64,000 bases of DNA from Streptomyces sp. R33 (lineage in GTDB: Bacteria > Actinomycetota > Actinomycetes > Streptomycetales > Streptomycetaceae): positions 5,583,501 to 5,647,500 of the forward strand of contig NZ_CP165727.1 of NCBI RefSeq assembly GCF_041200175.1, in the 5' to 3' direction. Position numbers and translations under genes: made by a program. This document shows, piece by piece, positions 17,865 through 26,232 of the stretch. The notes under the pieces are model-generated. The model made no database searches. It worked only from the letters and a program-made list of their open reading frames with translations, and was not told the origin of the DNA. The number at the start of each line of letters is the position of its first letter. Position 1 is the stretch's first letter.

Positions 17865-18941
17865 TCACCCGAAATGGGCACGGAGCTTTCCGTGGGCCTC
17901 GGGCAGGGCCCCGAGCGCGTCCAGCCCCAGCAGACCGGCGCCCAGCACCGGCGGGGCCGCGACCACCGAGACCCGGGCCCGCGGGGCCCGCCGCGCCAGC
18001 CCGGCCGCGATCAGCTCGTCCAACTGCTGATGACCGGCCGTCAGCACCCCGCCGCCGAGCAGCACCGGAGCCTCCTCGTCCAGCAGGTCCAGCCGGGCCA
18101 GCGCCACCGACGCCAGCGCCACCACCTCGTCCGCCTGCCGCTCCACGATCGCCGAGGCCACCGGATCGCCCGCCGAGGCCACCGCGAACAGCACCGGCAC
18201 CAGCTCGTGGGTCCGCCGCTGCGCCAGGGCGCCCAGGTGCAGCGCCTCGATCAGCTCGGCCATCGAAGCGAGCCCGAAGTGCCCCGGCAGCGCCGCCGCC
18301 AGCTCCGTCGGCCCGCCGCGGCCGTCCTCCGCCCGCGCCGCCCACCACAGGGCCTCCGCGGCCAGACCGACCCCGCCGCCCCAGTCCCCGGAGATCTGCC
18401 CGAGGGCCGGGAAGCGGGCCGTGCGCCCGTCGGGCAGCATCCCCACGCAGTTGATGCCGGCCCCGCACACCACCGCGACCCCGAGCGGCGGCCCGCCCGC
18501 GGAGAGCCCGGCCCGCAGGATCGCGAAGGTGTCGTTGAACACCCGGGTCGCCGCCCCCCAGCCGCGCGCCCCGATCGCGTCCGCGAGCTGCTGCTCCTCC
18601 ACCGGGAGATCGGCATTGGCCAGACAGGCCGAGACCTGGTCGGCGCACGGCGTGCCGGGCCCCGGCAGGGGCAGCGCCGCCGCCTCGGCGGCCGCCGCGA
18701 CCGCCTGCGCCAGTACGTCCACCGCCGCCTCGACGCCGGTGCGCTGCGGCTGGAAGCCGCCGGAGCGCCCGGTGCCGAGGACCGTGCCGTCCGCGGCGAT
18801 CAGTGCCGCGTCCGTCTTGCTGTTGCCCGCGTCGACGGCCAGGACGGCGACGGACCGTGCGGACCGCGCGGACCGTGCGGGACGGGCGGGACGGGCGGGA
18901 CGGGCGGGACCCGTGGGGTGGGCGGGAGGGTTCACGCCCAT
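17865..18941 (-). CDS. csnK: BadF/BadG-type sugar kinase of the csn locus
   Basis: The product has 358 residues. After a low-complexity N-terminus (ARPARPARSARSARS) it begins the actin-like ATPase fold with VLAVDAGNSKTDAALIAADG (phosphate-1 motif). FNDTFAILRAG, VAVVCGAGINCVGM and LGQISGDWGGGVGLAAEA follow, and VLLGGGVLTAGH is the adenosine loop. This pattern fits the BadF/BadG/BcrA and N-acetylglucosamine kinase family rather than ROK kinases. It is the last gene of the operon and should phosphorylate the imported amino sugar. ATG at 18941 (AGGAG 8 bases upstream) is used; a GTG at 18935 that overlaps the previous stop as GTGA is equally frame-compatible. Confidence 0.82.
   Translation of the reverse strand: MGVNPPAHPTGPARPARPARPARSARSARSVAVLAVDAGNSKTDAALIAADGTVLGTGRSGGFQPQRTGVEAAVDVLAQAVAAAAEAAALPLPGPGTPCADQVSACLANADLPVEEQQLADAIGARGWGAATRVFNDTFAILRAGLSAGGPPLGVAVVCGAGINCVGMLPDGRTARFPALGQISGDWGGGVGLAAEALWWAARAEDGRGGPTELAAALPGHFGLASMAELIEALHLGALAQRRTHELVPVLFAVASAGDPVASAIVERQADEVVALASVALARLDLLDEEAPVLLGGGVLTAGHQQLDELIAAGLARRAPRARVSVVAAPPVLGAGLLGLDALGALPEAHGKLRAHFG
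18851..18908. repeat. 9-bp repeats in the 5' coding end of csnK
   Basis: Units close to CGGACCGTG and then GACGGGCGG repeat every nine bases, encoding Ala-Arg-Ser and Ala-Arg-Pro triplets. They continue to the right into a run of GGG tracts. This looks like slippage that has extended the N-terminus ahead of the kinase fold. Confidence 0.7.
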
Positions 18942-20206
18942 GCCAGGTGCTCCTTGTTGTGCGCGAGGAGCCGGTCGGTCAGCCCCTCGGCGAGGTCGAA
19001 CTGGCCGACCAGCGGGTGGGCCAGCAGGGCCTTGAACACCCGTTCGCGGCCGCCTCGCACGGCCGCGTCCAGCGCCAGGTCCTCGTACGCCGTGACGTGC
19101 GCGACCAGTCCGGCGTACAGCGGGTCGAGCCGCGCCGTGGCCAGCGGCACCGGGCCGGACCGGTCCACCCGGGCCTGCACCTCGATCACCGCGTCGTCCG
19201 GGAGGAACGGCAGCGTCCCGTCGTTGCGCGTGTTGACCACCTGCAGTGCCGCCGGGCCCGGGCCGCCGTCGCCCAGCAGCGCCGCCGCCAGGTCCACGGC
19301 CGCCTCCGAGTAGAAGGCCCCGCCCCGCCGGGCCAGCAGTTCCGGCTTCTCGTCCAGCGCCGGATCGGCGTACAGGGCGAGCAGCTCCTTCTCCATCGCG
19401 GCCACCTCGGCGGCCCGCGAGGGCTTCGTGCCCAGCTCGCGCACCACCGCGTCGTGCGCGTAGAAGTACCGCAGGTAGTACGAGGGCACGACGCCGAGGC
19501 GGTCCAGTACCGCGCGCGGCAGTCGCAGGTCCGCGGCGACGGCCTCCCCGTGCTCGGCGAGCAGCCGCGGCAGCAGGTCCTCGCCGTCCGGACCGCCCTT
19601 GCGCACGCCCAGTTCCCAGGTGAGGTGGTTGAGCCCGACGTGGTCCAGGTGGATGTCGGCAGGGGCCACGTCCAGCAGCGCCGCGAACTTCCGCTGGAAG
19701 CCGATGGCGACGTTGCACAGCCCGACCGCCTTGTGCCCGGCCTGCAGCAGGGCGCGCGTGACGATCCCGACCGGGTTCGTGAAGTCGATGATCCAGGCGT
19801 CCGGGTTGGCCCGCCGGACCCGCTCGGCGATGTCCAGAACCACCGGGACCGTCCGCAGCGCCTTGGCGAGCCCGCCCGCGCCCGTGGTCTCCTGCCCGAC
19901 GCAGCCGCACTCCAGCGGCCACGTCTCGTCCTGCAGCCGGGCCGCCTGCCCGCCGATGCGCAGCTGGAGCAGCACCGCGTCGGCGCCCTCGACGCCCGCG
20001 CCGAGATCGGCGGTGGTGGTGACCCGCCCCGGGTGCCCCTGCCTGGCGAAGATCCGCCGGGCCAGCGCGCCGATCAGCTCCAGCCGCTCGGTGGCGGGGT
20101 CGATCAGCACCAGTTCGCCGATCGGCAGGGTGTCGCGCAGCCGTGCGAAGCCGTCGATCAGCTCGGGGGTGTAGGTGGAACCGCCGCCCACCACTGCGAG
20201 TTTCAT
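18932..20206 (-). CDS. csnH: GH4 family 6-phospho-beta-glycosidase of the csn locus
   Basis: The product has 424 residues. The N-terminus KLAVVGGGSTYTPELIDGF is the NAD-binding Rossmann motif of glycoside hydrolase family 4. LIDPATERLELI, VLLQLRIGGQAARLQDE, GGLAKALRTVPV, IDFTNPVGIVTRALL and GLCNVAIGFQRKFA (with the metal-ligand Cys) follow, then LNHLTW. GH4 enzymes use NAD+ and Mn2+ for a redox-assisted hydrolysis, often of 6-phospho sugars. Downstream of an oligosaccharide importer and upstream of a kinase, it should cut imported glucosamine oligomers. The start at 20206 is fixed by the Rossmann motif. It lies 5 bases after csnG. Confidence 0.87.
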   Translation of the reverse strand: MKLAVVGGGSTYTPELIDGFARLRDTLPIGELVLIDPATERLELIGALARRIFARQGHPGRVTTTADLGAGVEGADAVLLQLRIGGQAARLQDETWPLECGCVGQETTGAGGLAKALRTVPVVLDIAERVRRANPDAWIIDFTNPVGIVTRALLQAGHKAVGLCNVAIGFQRKFAALLDVAPADIHLDHVGLNHLTWELGVRKGGPDGEDLLPRLLAEHGEAVAADLRLPRAVLDRLGVVPSYYLRYFYAHDAVVRELGTKPSRAAEVAAMEKELLALYADPALDEKPELLARRGGAFYSEAAVDLAAALLGDGGPGPAALQVVNTRNDGTLPFLPDDAVIEVQARVDRSGPVPLATARLDPLYAGLVAHVTAYEDLALDAAVRGGRERVFKALLAHPLVGQFDLAEGLTDRLLAHNKEHLAWA

Positions 20207-20211
20207 GGTCA

Positions 20212-21048
20212 CTAGCCTTTCACTCCCGTCAGGGTGACGCCCTCGACGAACGCCTTCTGGGCGAAGAAGAAGAGGACGATCACCGGCGCCATGACCAGCA
20301 CGGTTGCGGCCATGGTGAGGTTCCAGTTGGTGTGGTGCGCCCCCTTGAAGGACTCCAGTCCGTAACTGAGCGTCCAGGCGGCGGGGTTGTCCGAGGCGTA
20401 GATCTGCGGGCCGAAGTAGTCGTTCCAGGCGCAGAAGAACTGGAACAGCGCTACGGCGGCGATGCCCGGCCTGGCCATCGGTACGACGACGCGCAGCAGG
20501 GTGCGGACCTCGCCGCAGCCGTCGACCCTGGCCGCGTCCAGGTACTCGTCGGGGATCGTCAGCAGGAACTGGCGGAGCAGGAAGATGGAGAACGCGTCGC
20601 CGAACGCCATCGGGATGATCAGCGGCCACAGCGTGCCGGAAAGGTCCAGCTGTTTCGCCCAGAAGAGGTACATCGGGATGACCACCACCTGTGGCGGCAG
20701 CATCATCATGGCGATCACCAGCAGCAGCGAGAGCCGCCGCCCGCGGAAGCGGAACTTGGCGAGGGCGTACGCGACGGGCACCGAGGAGACCACGGTCAGC
20801 AGCGTGCCCAGCCCCGCGTACAACAGGGTGTTGCGCCACCAGGTCAGGAAGCCGGGGGTGTCCCAGACCTTGGCGTAGTTGCCCCATTCCCAGGTGTCGG
20901 GCACCAGGTCGCGGGTCAGCGCCTGCTGGTCGCTCATCAGGGAGGTCAGGAGGAGGAAGACGAAGGGGAGGACGAAGAACAGGGCGGCCGCGACGCCGAG
21001 GGCGTGCACCCCGACCCAGTGCAGGACGGCCTTGCGGTTTCGGCGCAT
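20212..21048 (-). CDS. csnG: Sugar ABC transporter permease, MalG type
   Basis: The product has 278 residues with six predicted membrane helices (first at about 12-35). The cytoplasmic EAA loop, which docks the ATPase, is EYLDAARVDGCGEVRTLLRV near residues 180-200, with the usual Gly and a PMARPGI ending. ALFQFFCAWNDYFGPQI is typical of MalG-type subunits. The importer has no ATPase gene in the operon; streptomycetes commonly share the MsiK ATPase between sugar importers, which is the likely solution here. It follows csnF by two bases. Confidence 0.9.
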   Translation of the reverse strand: MRRNRKAVLHWVGVHALGVAAALFFVLPFVFLLLTSLMSDQQALTRDLVPDTWEWGNYAKVWDTPGFLTWWRNTLLYAGLGTLLTVVSSVPVAYALAKFRFRGRRLSLLLVIAMMMLPPQVVVIPMYLFWAKQLDLSGTLWPLIIPMAFGDAFSIFLLRQFLLTIPDEYLDAARVDGCGEVRTLLRVVVPMARPGIAAVALFQFFCAWNDYFGPQIYASDNPAAWTLSYGLESFKGAHHTNWNLTMAATVLVMAPVIVLFFFAQKAFVEGVTLTGVKG

Positions 21049-21050
21049 GC

Positions 21051-22025
21051 TCAGTCACCCGCTCCGATCAGCCCGCCACGGCGGCGCATCAGGAGTGCGG
21101 TGAAGGCCATGGAGAGGGCGAAGAGGACCAGCGCGACGACACACGCGGTGCCGTAGTCGAAGCGCTGGAAACCGACGTTGTAGACGACCTGGGGGAGGGT
21201 CAGCGTGGACTTGTCGGGGTAGCCCGGCTCGAACTGCTGGCCCGAGCCCCCGATGACGCCCGCGGCGACCTTCCCCGCCACCAGGGGCTGCGTGTAGGAC
21301 TGCATGGCCTGGATGACCCCGGTGACCACCGCGAACAGGATGATCGGCGAGATGTTCGGCAGGGTGATGTGCCGGAACCGCTGCCAGGGGCCGGCCCCGT
21401 CCAGCTCGGCGGCCTCGTACTGCTCCTTCGGTACGTCGAGCAGCGCGGCCATGAAGATGACCATCAGATCGCCGATCCCCCACAGGGCGAGGAGGGTCAG
21501 CGCGGGCTTGGACCAGTCGGCGTCGGTGAACCAGCCGGGGGCGGGCAGGCCGGCCCCCTCCAGCAGGGTGTTGACCGGGCCGGTGCCGGGGTTGAGCAGG
21601 AAGACGAAGGCCAGCGTCGCCGCCACCGGCGGGGCCAGGTAGGGCAGGTAGAACAGGGTCCGGAAGAGCCCTGCCCCCGTCTTGATCCTCGTGATGAGCA
21701 GGCCGATGCCGAGGCCGAATACGACCCGGCCGAGGACCATCACCACGACCAGCCACAGGGTGTTGCGCATGGCCGGCCAGAACAGCGGATAGTCCGAGAA
21801 GACGTACGTCCAGTTGTCCAGGCCGTTGAAGACGGGAGGGCGGAAGCCGTCGTACTTCGTGAAGGAGAAGTACACGGTGGAGACGAGCGGGTACGCGAAG
21901 AAGACGGCGAACCCGATCAGCCAGGGCGACATGAAGGCCGCGGTCCGCAGGGCGGAGCGCCGGCGCTTCGCCCGCAGGGCGGGTGCGGTGGGGAGGGTGC
22001 CTGTGGTCGGCAGCGCGGCGGTCAT
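21051..22025 (-). CDS. csnF: Sugar ABC transporter permease, MalF type
   Basis: The product has 324 residues. A basic N-terminal tail of about 30 residues precedes six membrane helices starting with AAFMSPWLIGFAVFFAYPL. The EAA loop is EQYEAAELDGAGPWQRFRH near 215-235, then ITLPNISPIILF. It pairs with csnG as the transmembrane core of the importer and starts 6 bases after csnE. Helix count and loop spacing are normal for the family. Confidence 0.9.
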   Translation of the reverse strand: MTAALPTTGTLPTAPALRAKRRRSALRTAAFMSPWLIGFAVFFAYPLVSTVYFSFTKYDGFRPPVFNGLDNWTYVFSDYPLFWPAMRNTLWLVVVMVLGRVVFGLGIGLLITRIKTGAGLFRTLFYLPYLAPPVAATLAFVFLLNPGTGPVNTLLEGAGLPAPGWFTDADWSKPALTLLALWGIGDLMVIFMAALLDVPKEQYEAAELDGAGPWQRFRHITLPNISPIILFAVVTGVIQAMQSYTQPLVAGKVAAGVIGGSGQQFEPGYPDKSTLTLPQVVYNVGFQRFDYGTACVVALVLFALSMAFTALLMRRRGGLIGAGD

Positions 22026-22031
22026 CGGGGG

Positions 22032-23366
22032 CTACTTCGCCTTCGCGATGTCCGTGTCGATCTGCTGGTCGGTCTTGGCGAGGCCGGCCGGGATGTCGGC
22101 GACGTCGCCCTTCTCGACCGCGTACGCGAGGTCCTGGAAGGTCAGCTGGTAGGTGCCGCCGTCGGCCTGGGCCGGGGTGGTGTTCGACCTCGGGTGCCGG
22201 GCGATGTCGAGGAAGGTCTTGAACTCCGGGGTGACCTGGAGGTTCGGCGACTCCAGGGCGGCCAGGGTGGAGGGGACGTTGTGGATGGCGTTGGCGAACG
22301 CCACGACCGCCTCGGTGTCGGTGGTCATGTACTTCACCAGCTCCCAGGAGGCGTTCTGCTTCCTGCTGCCCGAGGCGATGCCCATGATCGTGCCGGAGAG
22401 GTATCCCTTGCCGTAGTCGGCGGCCTGGTCGTCCGGAACCGGCAGCGGCGCGGTCCCGATCTCGAACGTGACCCCGGCCTCCTTGGCCATCGCGGCCCGC
22501 CACTCGCCGTCTATCTGCATGGCGACCTGGCCCTTGTGGAAGGGGTGCTCTGCGCTCCACTCGTCGCCGAAGGTGCTGCGGAACTTCTCGAGCTTCTCGT
22601 AGCCGCCGAGCTTGGCCACCAGGTCCTTCTGCGCGTTCAGCATGCTCGCGAAGCCGGGGTCCTTGGCCAGGCCGGACTTCCCGTCGGCGCCGAAGTACTG
22701 CGGGCTCCACTGCGCGGCCAGGCGCATGGGGGTGGTCTCGTAACCGTGGTAGGTCGGCATGATGCCGAGCTGGTCGTACGAGTCCCCGCTGGACTTGGTG
22801 AGCTTCTGTGCGACCTCGGTGAACTGGCTCCAGGTCTTCGGGGGTTCGGTGATGCCCGCGGCCTTGAAGGCGTCCTTGTTGTAGACGAGGCCGTACGCGT
22901 CGTTCAGCAGCGGCAGCGTGCACTGGTTGCCGTTGAACTGGGTGTACTCCAGCAGGGTCTTGGGGAAGACCTTCGCCTTGTCGACGCCCGACTTGCGGAG
23001 GAAGGGGTTCAGGTCGGCGAAGGCGCCGGAGTTGCAGAACTTGCCGACGCTGTCGGTGGTGAAGGAGGAGACCACGTCGGGGGCCTTGTCCCCGCCGGCC
23101 CGGAGCGCCTGGTTGATCTTGTCGTCGGTCATGTTGCCCGTGACCTTGACCTTGATGTTCGGGTGCGCCTTCTCGAACCGGGCGATGTTCTCCTCGATCG
23201 CCTTGGCCTCGCTCGGCGCGGACCAGCCGTGCCAGAAGTTGAGCGTGACCTCCTTGTCCGGGTCGTCGGCGGCCGCGTTGCCGCTCTGGCCCGTACACGC
23301 GGAGGCCAGGACGGATATCGCGGCGACGGCGGTGGCCACGGCGGTCAGACGGCTGTTTCTGGGCAT
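22032..23366 (-). CDS. csnE: Sugar-binding lipoprotein of the csn importer
   Basis: The product has 444 residues. A lipoprotein signal peptide ends in the lipobox LASAC with Cys24 as the lipidated residue. The rest is a family 1 extracellular solute-binding fold: VTLNFWHGWSAPSEAKAIEE, FEKAHPNIKVKV, PDVVSSFTTDSVG, DAYGLVYNKDAFKAAGI and KGYLSGTIMGIASGSRKQ. It captures oligosaccharides outside the membrane and hands them to CsnF/CsnG. In S. lividans the equivalent transporter takes up chitosan-derived glucosamine oligomers; specificity here is inferred from gene order. Confidence 0.9.
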   Translation of the reverse strand: MPRNSRLTAVATAVAAISVLASACTGQSGNAAADDPDKEVTLNFWHGWSAPSEAKAIEENIARFEKAHPNIKVKVTGNMTDDKINQALRAGGDKAPDVVSSFTTDSVGKFCNSGAFADLNPFLRKSGVDKAKVFPKTLLEYTQFNGNQCTLPLLNDAYGLVYNKDAFKAAGITEPPKTWSQFTEVAQKLTKSSGDSYDQLGIMPTYHGYETTPMRLAAQWSPQYFGADGKSGLAKDPGFASMLNAQKDLVAKLGGYEKLEKFRSTFGDEWSAEHPFHKGQVAMQIDGEWRAAMAKEAGVTFEIGTAPLPVPDDQAADYGKGYLSGTIMGIASGSRKQNASWELVKYMTTDTEAVVAFANAIHNVPSTLAALESPNLQVTPEFKTFLDIARHPRSNTTPAQADGGTYQLTFQDLAYAVEKGDVADIPAGLAKTDQQIDTDIAKAK

Positions 23367-23513
23367 GGCGGTGCTCGCTCTCTGCAGGAGGAACTTCCGG
23401 GGACGTGCCAGGGGACGCGACGACGGGCTTCGGTGACGCGGGTGGTGCCGGGGGAGCCGATGGGGCCGGAGGTGCTGGTCGTACGTACGGGGGAGCGCGC
23501 CGGGCAGGGCCGG

Positions 23514-24722
23514 TCAGCGGCGCGAGGTGTCGAAGACCTCGTCGCGGGTGGCGGCGAGGGCGCTCTCCAGTGCGCCGCGCAGTACGGGCCGCTCGCGCAC
23601 CGTGCCCGACACCAGGCGGGGCCGGGAGGGGGCGAGATCGGCGAGCTCGGCCTCGACGAGCTCGCGCAGCACGTCCCCGCCGGCGGCGGTCACCGCGCCG
23701 GAGAGGACCACGATCTCGGGGTCCAGTACGGCGACCAGCGCGGCGAGACCGGTGGCCAGCGCGGTGGCGTACTGCTGCAGGAGCCCCAGGTTCGCCCCCT
23801 CGGGATCCGCGGCGGCCCGCGCCAGCAGCGCGGCCGCCGCGCCGACCGGCGTCTGCGCCTCGGCCCCGGGCGGCATCCCGATGCCCAGTGCAGCCGCCAT
23901 CCCGGGCAGCACCTCCACGCCGGCCAGCGCCTGGTAGCCGCCGGAGTTGACCCGGGTGACCTGGCGGACCAGGGGGTGGCCCGGGACGGGCAGGAACCCG
24001 ACCTCGCCCGCGCCGCCGGTCCAGCCGCGGTGCAGTCGGCCGCCGAGCACCAGGGCGGCGCCGAGACCCTCCTCGTTCCACAGCAGGACGAAGTCCCCGT
24101 GGCCGCGGGCCGCGCCGAGGCGCTGCTCGGCGACCGCGGCGAGGTTCACGTCGTTCTCGTACCCGACCGGCATCGGCAGGGCCGCCGCCAGCTCCTCGAG
24201 GAGGGTGGGGGAGTGCCAGCCGGGGAGGTGCTCGGCGTAGCGCAGCGCCCCGGTGCGCGGGTCGAAGGACCCCGGGGTGGCGATGACGACGCGGTGGATG
24301 TCGGAGCGCACGAGCCCGGCGTCCTTGACGGCCCCGCCGAGGGCGCGGGTGACCCGGTCGACGGCCCCGGTGCCCTCGGCGTACGGGAGCTCGTGGCTGC
24401 CGACCACCTCGCCGGTGAGATCGACGACGGCCGCGACGATGCCGCCCGGGGTGACGTCCAGTCCGGCGACGTGGGCGGCGCGCGGGTTGACCCCGTACAG
24501 CTGGGCGTTGGGTCCGGGGCGGCCGCCGGCGGTGCCGGTGGCCACGACCAGCCCGGCGGCTTCGAGGCGGGCCAGCAGCTGGGAGGCGGTGGGCTTGGAG
24601 AGGCCGGTGAGCCGGCCGATCCGGGTCCGGGACAGGGGCCCGTGCTCCAGCAGCAGGTCCAGCGCCGCGCGGTCGTTCATGGCGCGCAGCAGGCTGGGCG
24701 TTCCGGGGGTGGTGCCGGTCAT
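23514..24722 (-). CDS. csnR: ROK-family transcriptional repressor of the csn locus
   Basis: The product has 402 residues. A winged helix-turn-helix lies at about 12-75 (LSRTRIGRLTGLSKPTASQLLARLEAAGLV), followed by a ROK sugar-binding domain (HVAGLDVTPGGIVAAVVDLTG, IHRVVIATPGSFDP, VGYENDVNLAAVAE, LGAALVLGGRLHRGWTGGAGEVG). The usual ROK zinc site CxCGxxGC is absent from the expected place after GEVGFLPV. It is first in the csn transcript, and a ROK-type palindrome lies 44-60 bases ahead of it, so autorepression relieved by amino-sugar oligomers is expected. The ATG at 24722 is preferred over the GTG two codons upstream because of GGAGAG spacing. Confidence 0.87.
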   Translation of the reverse strand: MTGTTPGTPSLLRAMNDRAALDLLLEHGPLSRTRIGRLTGLSKPTASQLLARLEAAGLVVATGTAGGRPGPNAQLYGVNPRAAHVAGLDVTPGGIVAAVVDLTGEVVGSHELPYAEGTGAVDRVTRALGGAVKDAGLVRSDIHRVVIATPGSFDPRTGALRYAEHLPGWHSPTLLEELAAALPMPVGYENDVNLAAVAEQRLGAARGHGDFVLLWNEEGLGAALVLGGRLHRGWTGGAGEVGFLPVPGHPLVRQVTRVNSGGYQALAGVEVLPGMAAALGIGMPPGAEAQTPVGAAAALLARAAADPEGANLGLLQQYATALATGLAALVAVLDPEIVVLSGAVTAAGGDVLRELVEAELADLAPSRPRLVSGTVRERPVLRGALESALAATRDEVFDTSRR

Positions 24723-24765
24723 GAGCACTCTCTCCGTCGTCGGCTCACGCCGTGGTCAGGAACTG

Positions 24766-24782
24766 TTAGGTAAGTTTCCTAT
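24766..24782. promoter_or_regulatory. Probable CsnR (ROK) operator
   Basis: TTAGGTAAGTTTCCTAT is an imperfect palindrome (outer TTAGG/CCTAt arms) in the 43-base space between csnR and the mscS terminator. Its form fits the ROK-type boxes described upstream of streptomycete csn genes. No second copy was seen before csnE, so one site probably controls the whole locus. Confidence 0.7.
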
Positions 24783-24804
24783 CGGTGTTTGAGCTGTGTC
24801 AATG

Positions 24805-24842
24805 CCGCTGCCCCCGCAGAAATGAACCTGCGGGGGCAGCGG
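24805..24842 (-). terminator. Rho-independent-type hairpin after the MscS gene
   Basis: CCGCTGCCCCCGCAG (24805-24819) pairs perfectly with 24828-24842 across an 8-base AT-rich loop, a 15-bp stem. It lies just downstream of the MscS stop and ahead of the csnR promoter. There is no T-run, as is usual in streptomycetes. Confidence 0.85.
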
Positions 24843-24879
24843 TGTGGTGCGGGAGGTGGAAGGGAGGAGGGGCGAAGGG

Positions 24880-25971
24880 CTACTTGCTGATCCGGGGCGT
24901 GCCGGAGGCAGGTGCCGGGATCGGGGCGGTGGCCAGGGACTGCGGGGAGGTCGGGTTCGCGAGCGCCGACGGGGGCGCCACGGCGGCCGACGGGTCGGCC
25001 GGGGCCTCGTCCTCCTCGCCGTCGCCGGCCGGCAGACCGCCGATGATCCGGATGCCGGCGTCGTCGAAGGCCTCCTTGATCCGCCAGCGCAGCTCGCGCT
25101 CCACGGCGAACTGCTGGCCCGGCATCGTCTTCGCGGAGATCTTCACCGTCATCGACGCCAGCAGCACCTCGTCCAGGCCCAGCACCTCCACCGGGCCCCA
25201 CAGGCGCTCGTCCCACGGGGACTCCTTGGCCATGCCGTCCGCGACGTGCTTGACCACCTCGCGGACGCGGGTCAGGCTCTCCGACGGCTTGACCTGGACG
25301 GCCACGCCCGCGGTCGCCCAGCCCTGGCTGAGGTTGCCGATCCGCTTGATCTCGCCGTTGCGGACGTACCAGATCTCGCCGTTGTCCCCGCGCAGCTTGG
25401 TGACGCGCAGACCGACCTCGACGACCTCGCCGGAGGCCACCCCCGCGTCGATCTTGTCGCCGACGCCGTACTGGTCCTCCAGGATCATGAACACGCCGGA
25501 CAGGAAGTCCGTCACCAGGTTGCGCGCACCGAAGCCGATCGCCACACCGGCCACACCGGCACTCGCGAGCAGCGGGCCGAGGTTGATGCCCAGGGCGCCG
25601 AGCACCATCAGCCCGGCCGTGCCCAGGATCAGGAACGAGGCCACCGAACGCAGGACGGAACCGATCGCCTCGGAGCGCTGGCGCCGGCGCTCCGCGTTGA
25701 CGAGGAGCCCGCCGAGTGCCATGCCCTCAACGGCCTCGGCTCCCCGGTTCATCCGCGTTATCAGCTTGGTCAGCGACTTGCGGACCAGCGAGCGCAGGGC
25801 TGCGGCGATCACCAGGATCAGCAGGATCTTCAGGCCGAGGTACAGCCATCCGGCCCAGTTCGCCTCTATGAAGCTGGCGGCGTTCGTGACGCTTTCATGG
25901 GCTTCCTTGACCGAAGCGGCCGGATCCGGGGTGTCGGCTGCCAGGGGCAGCAGGGCGGCAGGCCAGGGCAC
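24880..25971 (-). CDS. MscS-family small-conductance mechanosensitive channel
   Basis: The product has 363 residues. The first membrane helix is at about 42-60 (WLYLGLKILLILVIAAALRSL), two more at about 105-150, and the pore-lining TM3 is GPLLASAGVAGVAIGFGARNLVTDFLSGVFMILEDQ, with the Ala/Gly packing pattern of MscS. A beta domain follows (VGDKIDAGVASGEVVEVGLRVTKLRGDNGEIWYVRNGEI) and a mixed C-terminal domain, then a Pro/Ala-rich tail. It releases solutes under osmotic downshock. GTG at 25971 is chosen for GGAGG 8 bases upstream. It is divergent from the HNH nuclease gene. Confidence 0.93.
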   Translation of the reverse strand: MPWPAALLPLAADTPDPAASVKEAHESVTNAASFIEANWAGWLYLGLKILLILVIAAALRSLVRKSLTKLITRMNRGAEAVEGMALGGLLVNAERRRQRSEAIGSVLRSVASFLILGTAGLMVLGALGINLGPLLASAGVAGVAIGFGARNLVTDFLSGVFMILEDQYGVGDKIDAGVASGEVVEVGLRVTKLRGDNGEIWYVRNGEIKRIGNLSQGWATAGVAVQVKPSESLTRVREVVKHVADGMAKESPWDERLWGPVEVLGLDEVLLASMTVKISAKTMPGQQFAVERELRWRIKEAFDDAGIRIIGGLPAGDGEEDEAPADPSAAVAPPSALANPTSPQSLATAPIPAPASGTPRISK

Positions 25972-26232
25972 GACGGGAACCTCCAGGTGTAGCGGTCTGC
26001 CCGCGGAAGGGGTGTAGGGGGCAGGCCATCCACACTAACGGGGCATTCGGGTGACCCCGTTGCAGTGTTCGAGGGAGAGACCGGACTCACCTGGGGATGA
26101 AGCGGGTGTGGTTGAAAACACCTCGGACCCGTTACGGGCGCGTGGTGGCGCTTCGACCAGCCGTAAGGAGAGACTGGAGAGCAGATCGTCCCGGCGCGAG
26201 CCACGCGCCGCCGGCGTACAAGGAGGCAGTCC

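Noticed and set aside
20691..24773. A 1360-codon plus-strand frame across the csn locus
   Set aside because: It runs opposite the permease, binding-protein and repressor genes, all of which have clear family motifs. High GC removes stop codons in the antisense frame.
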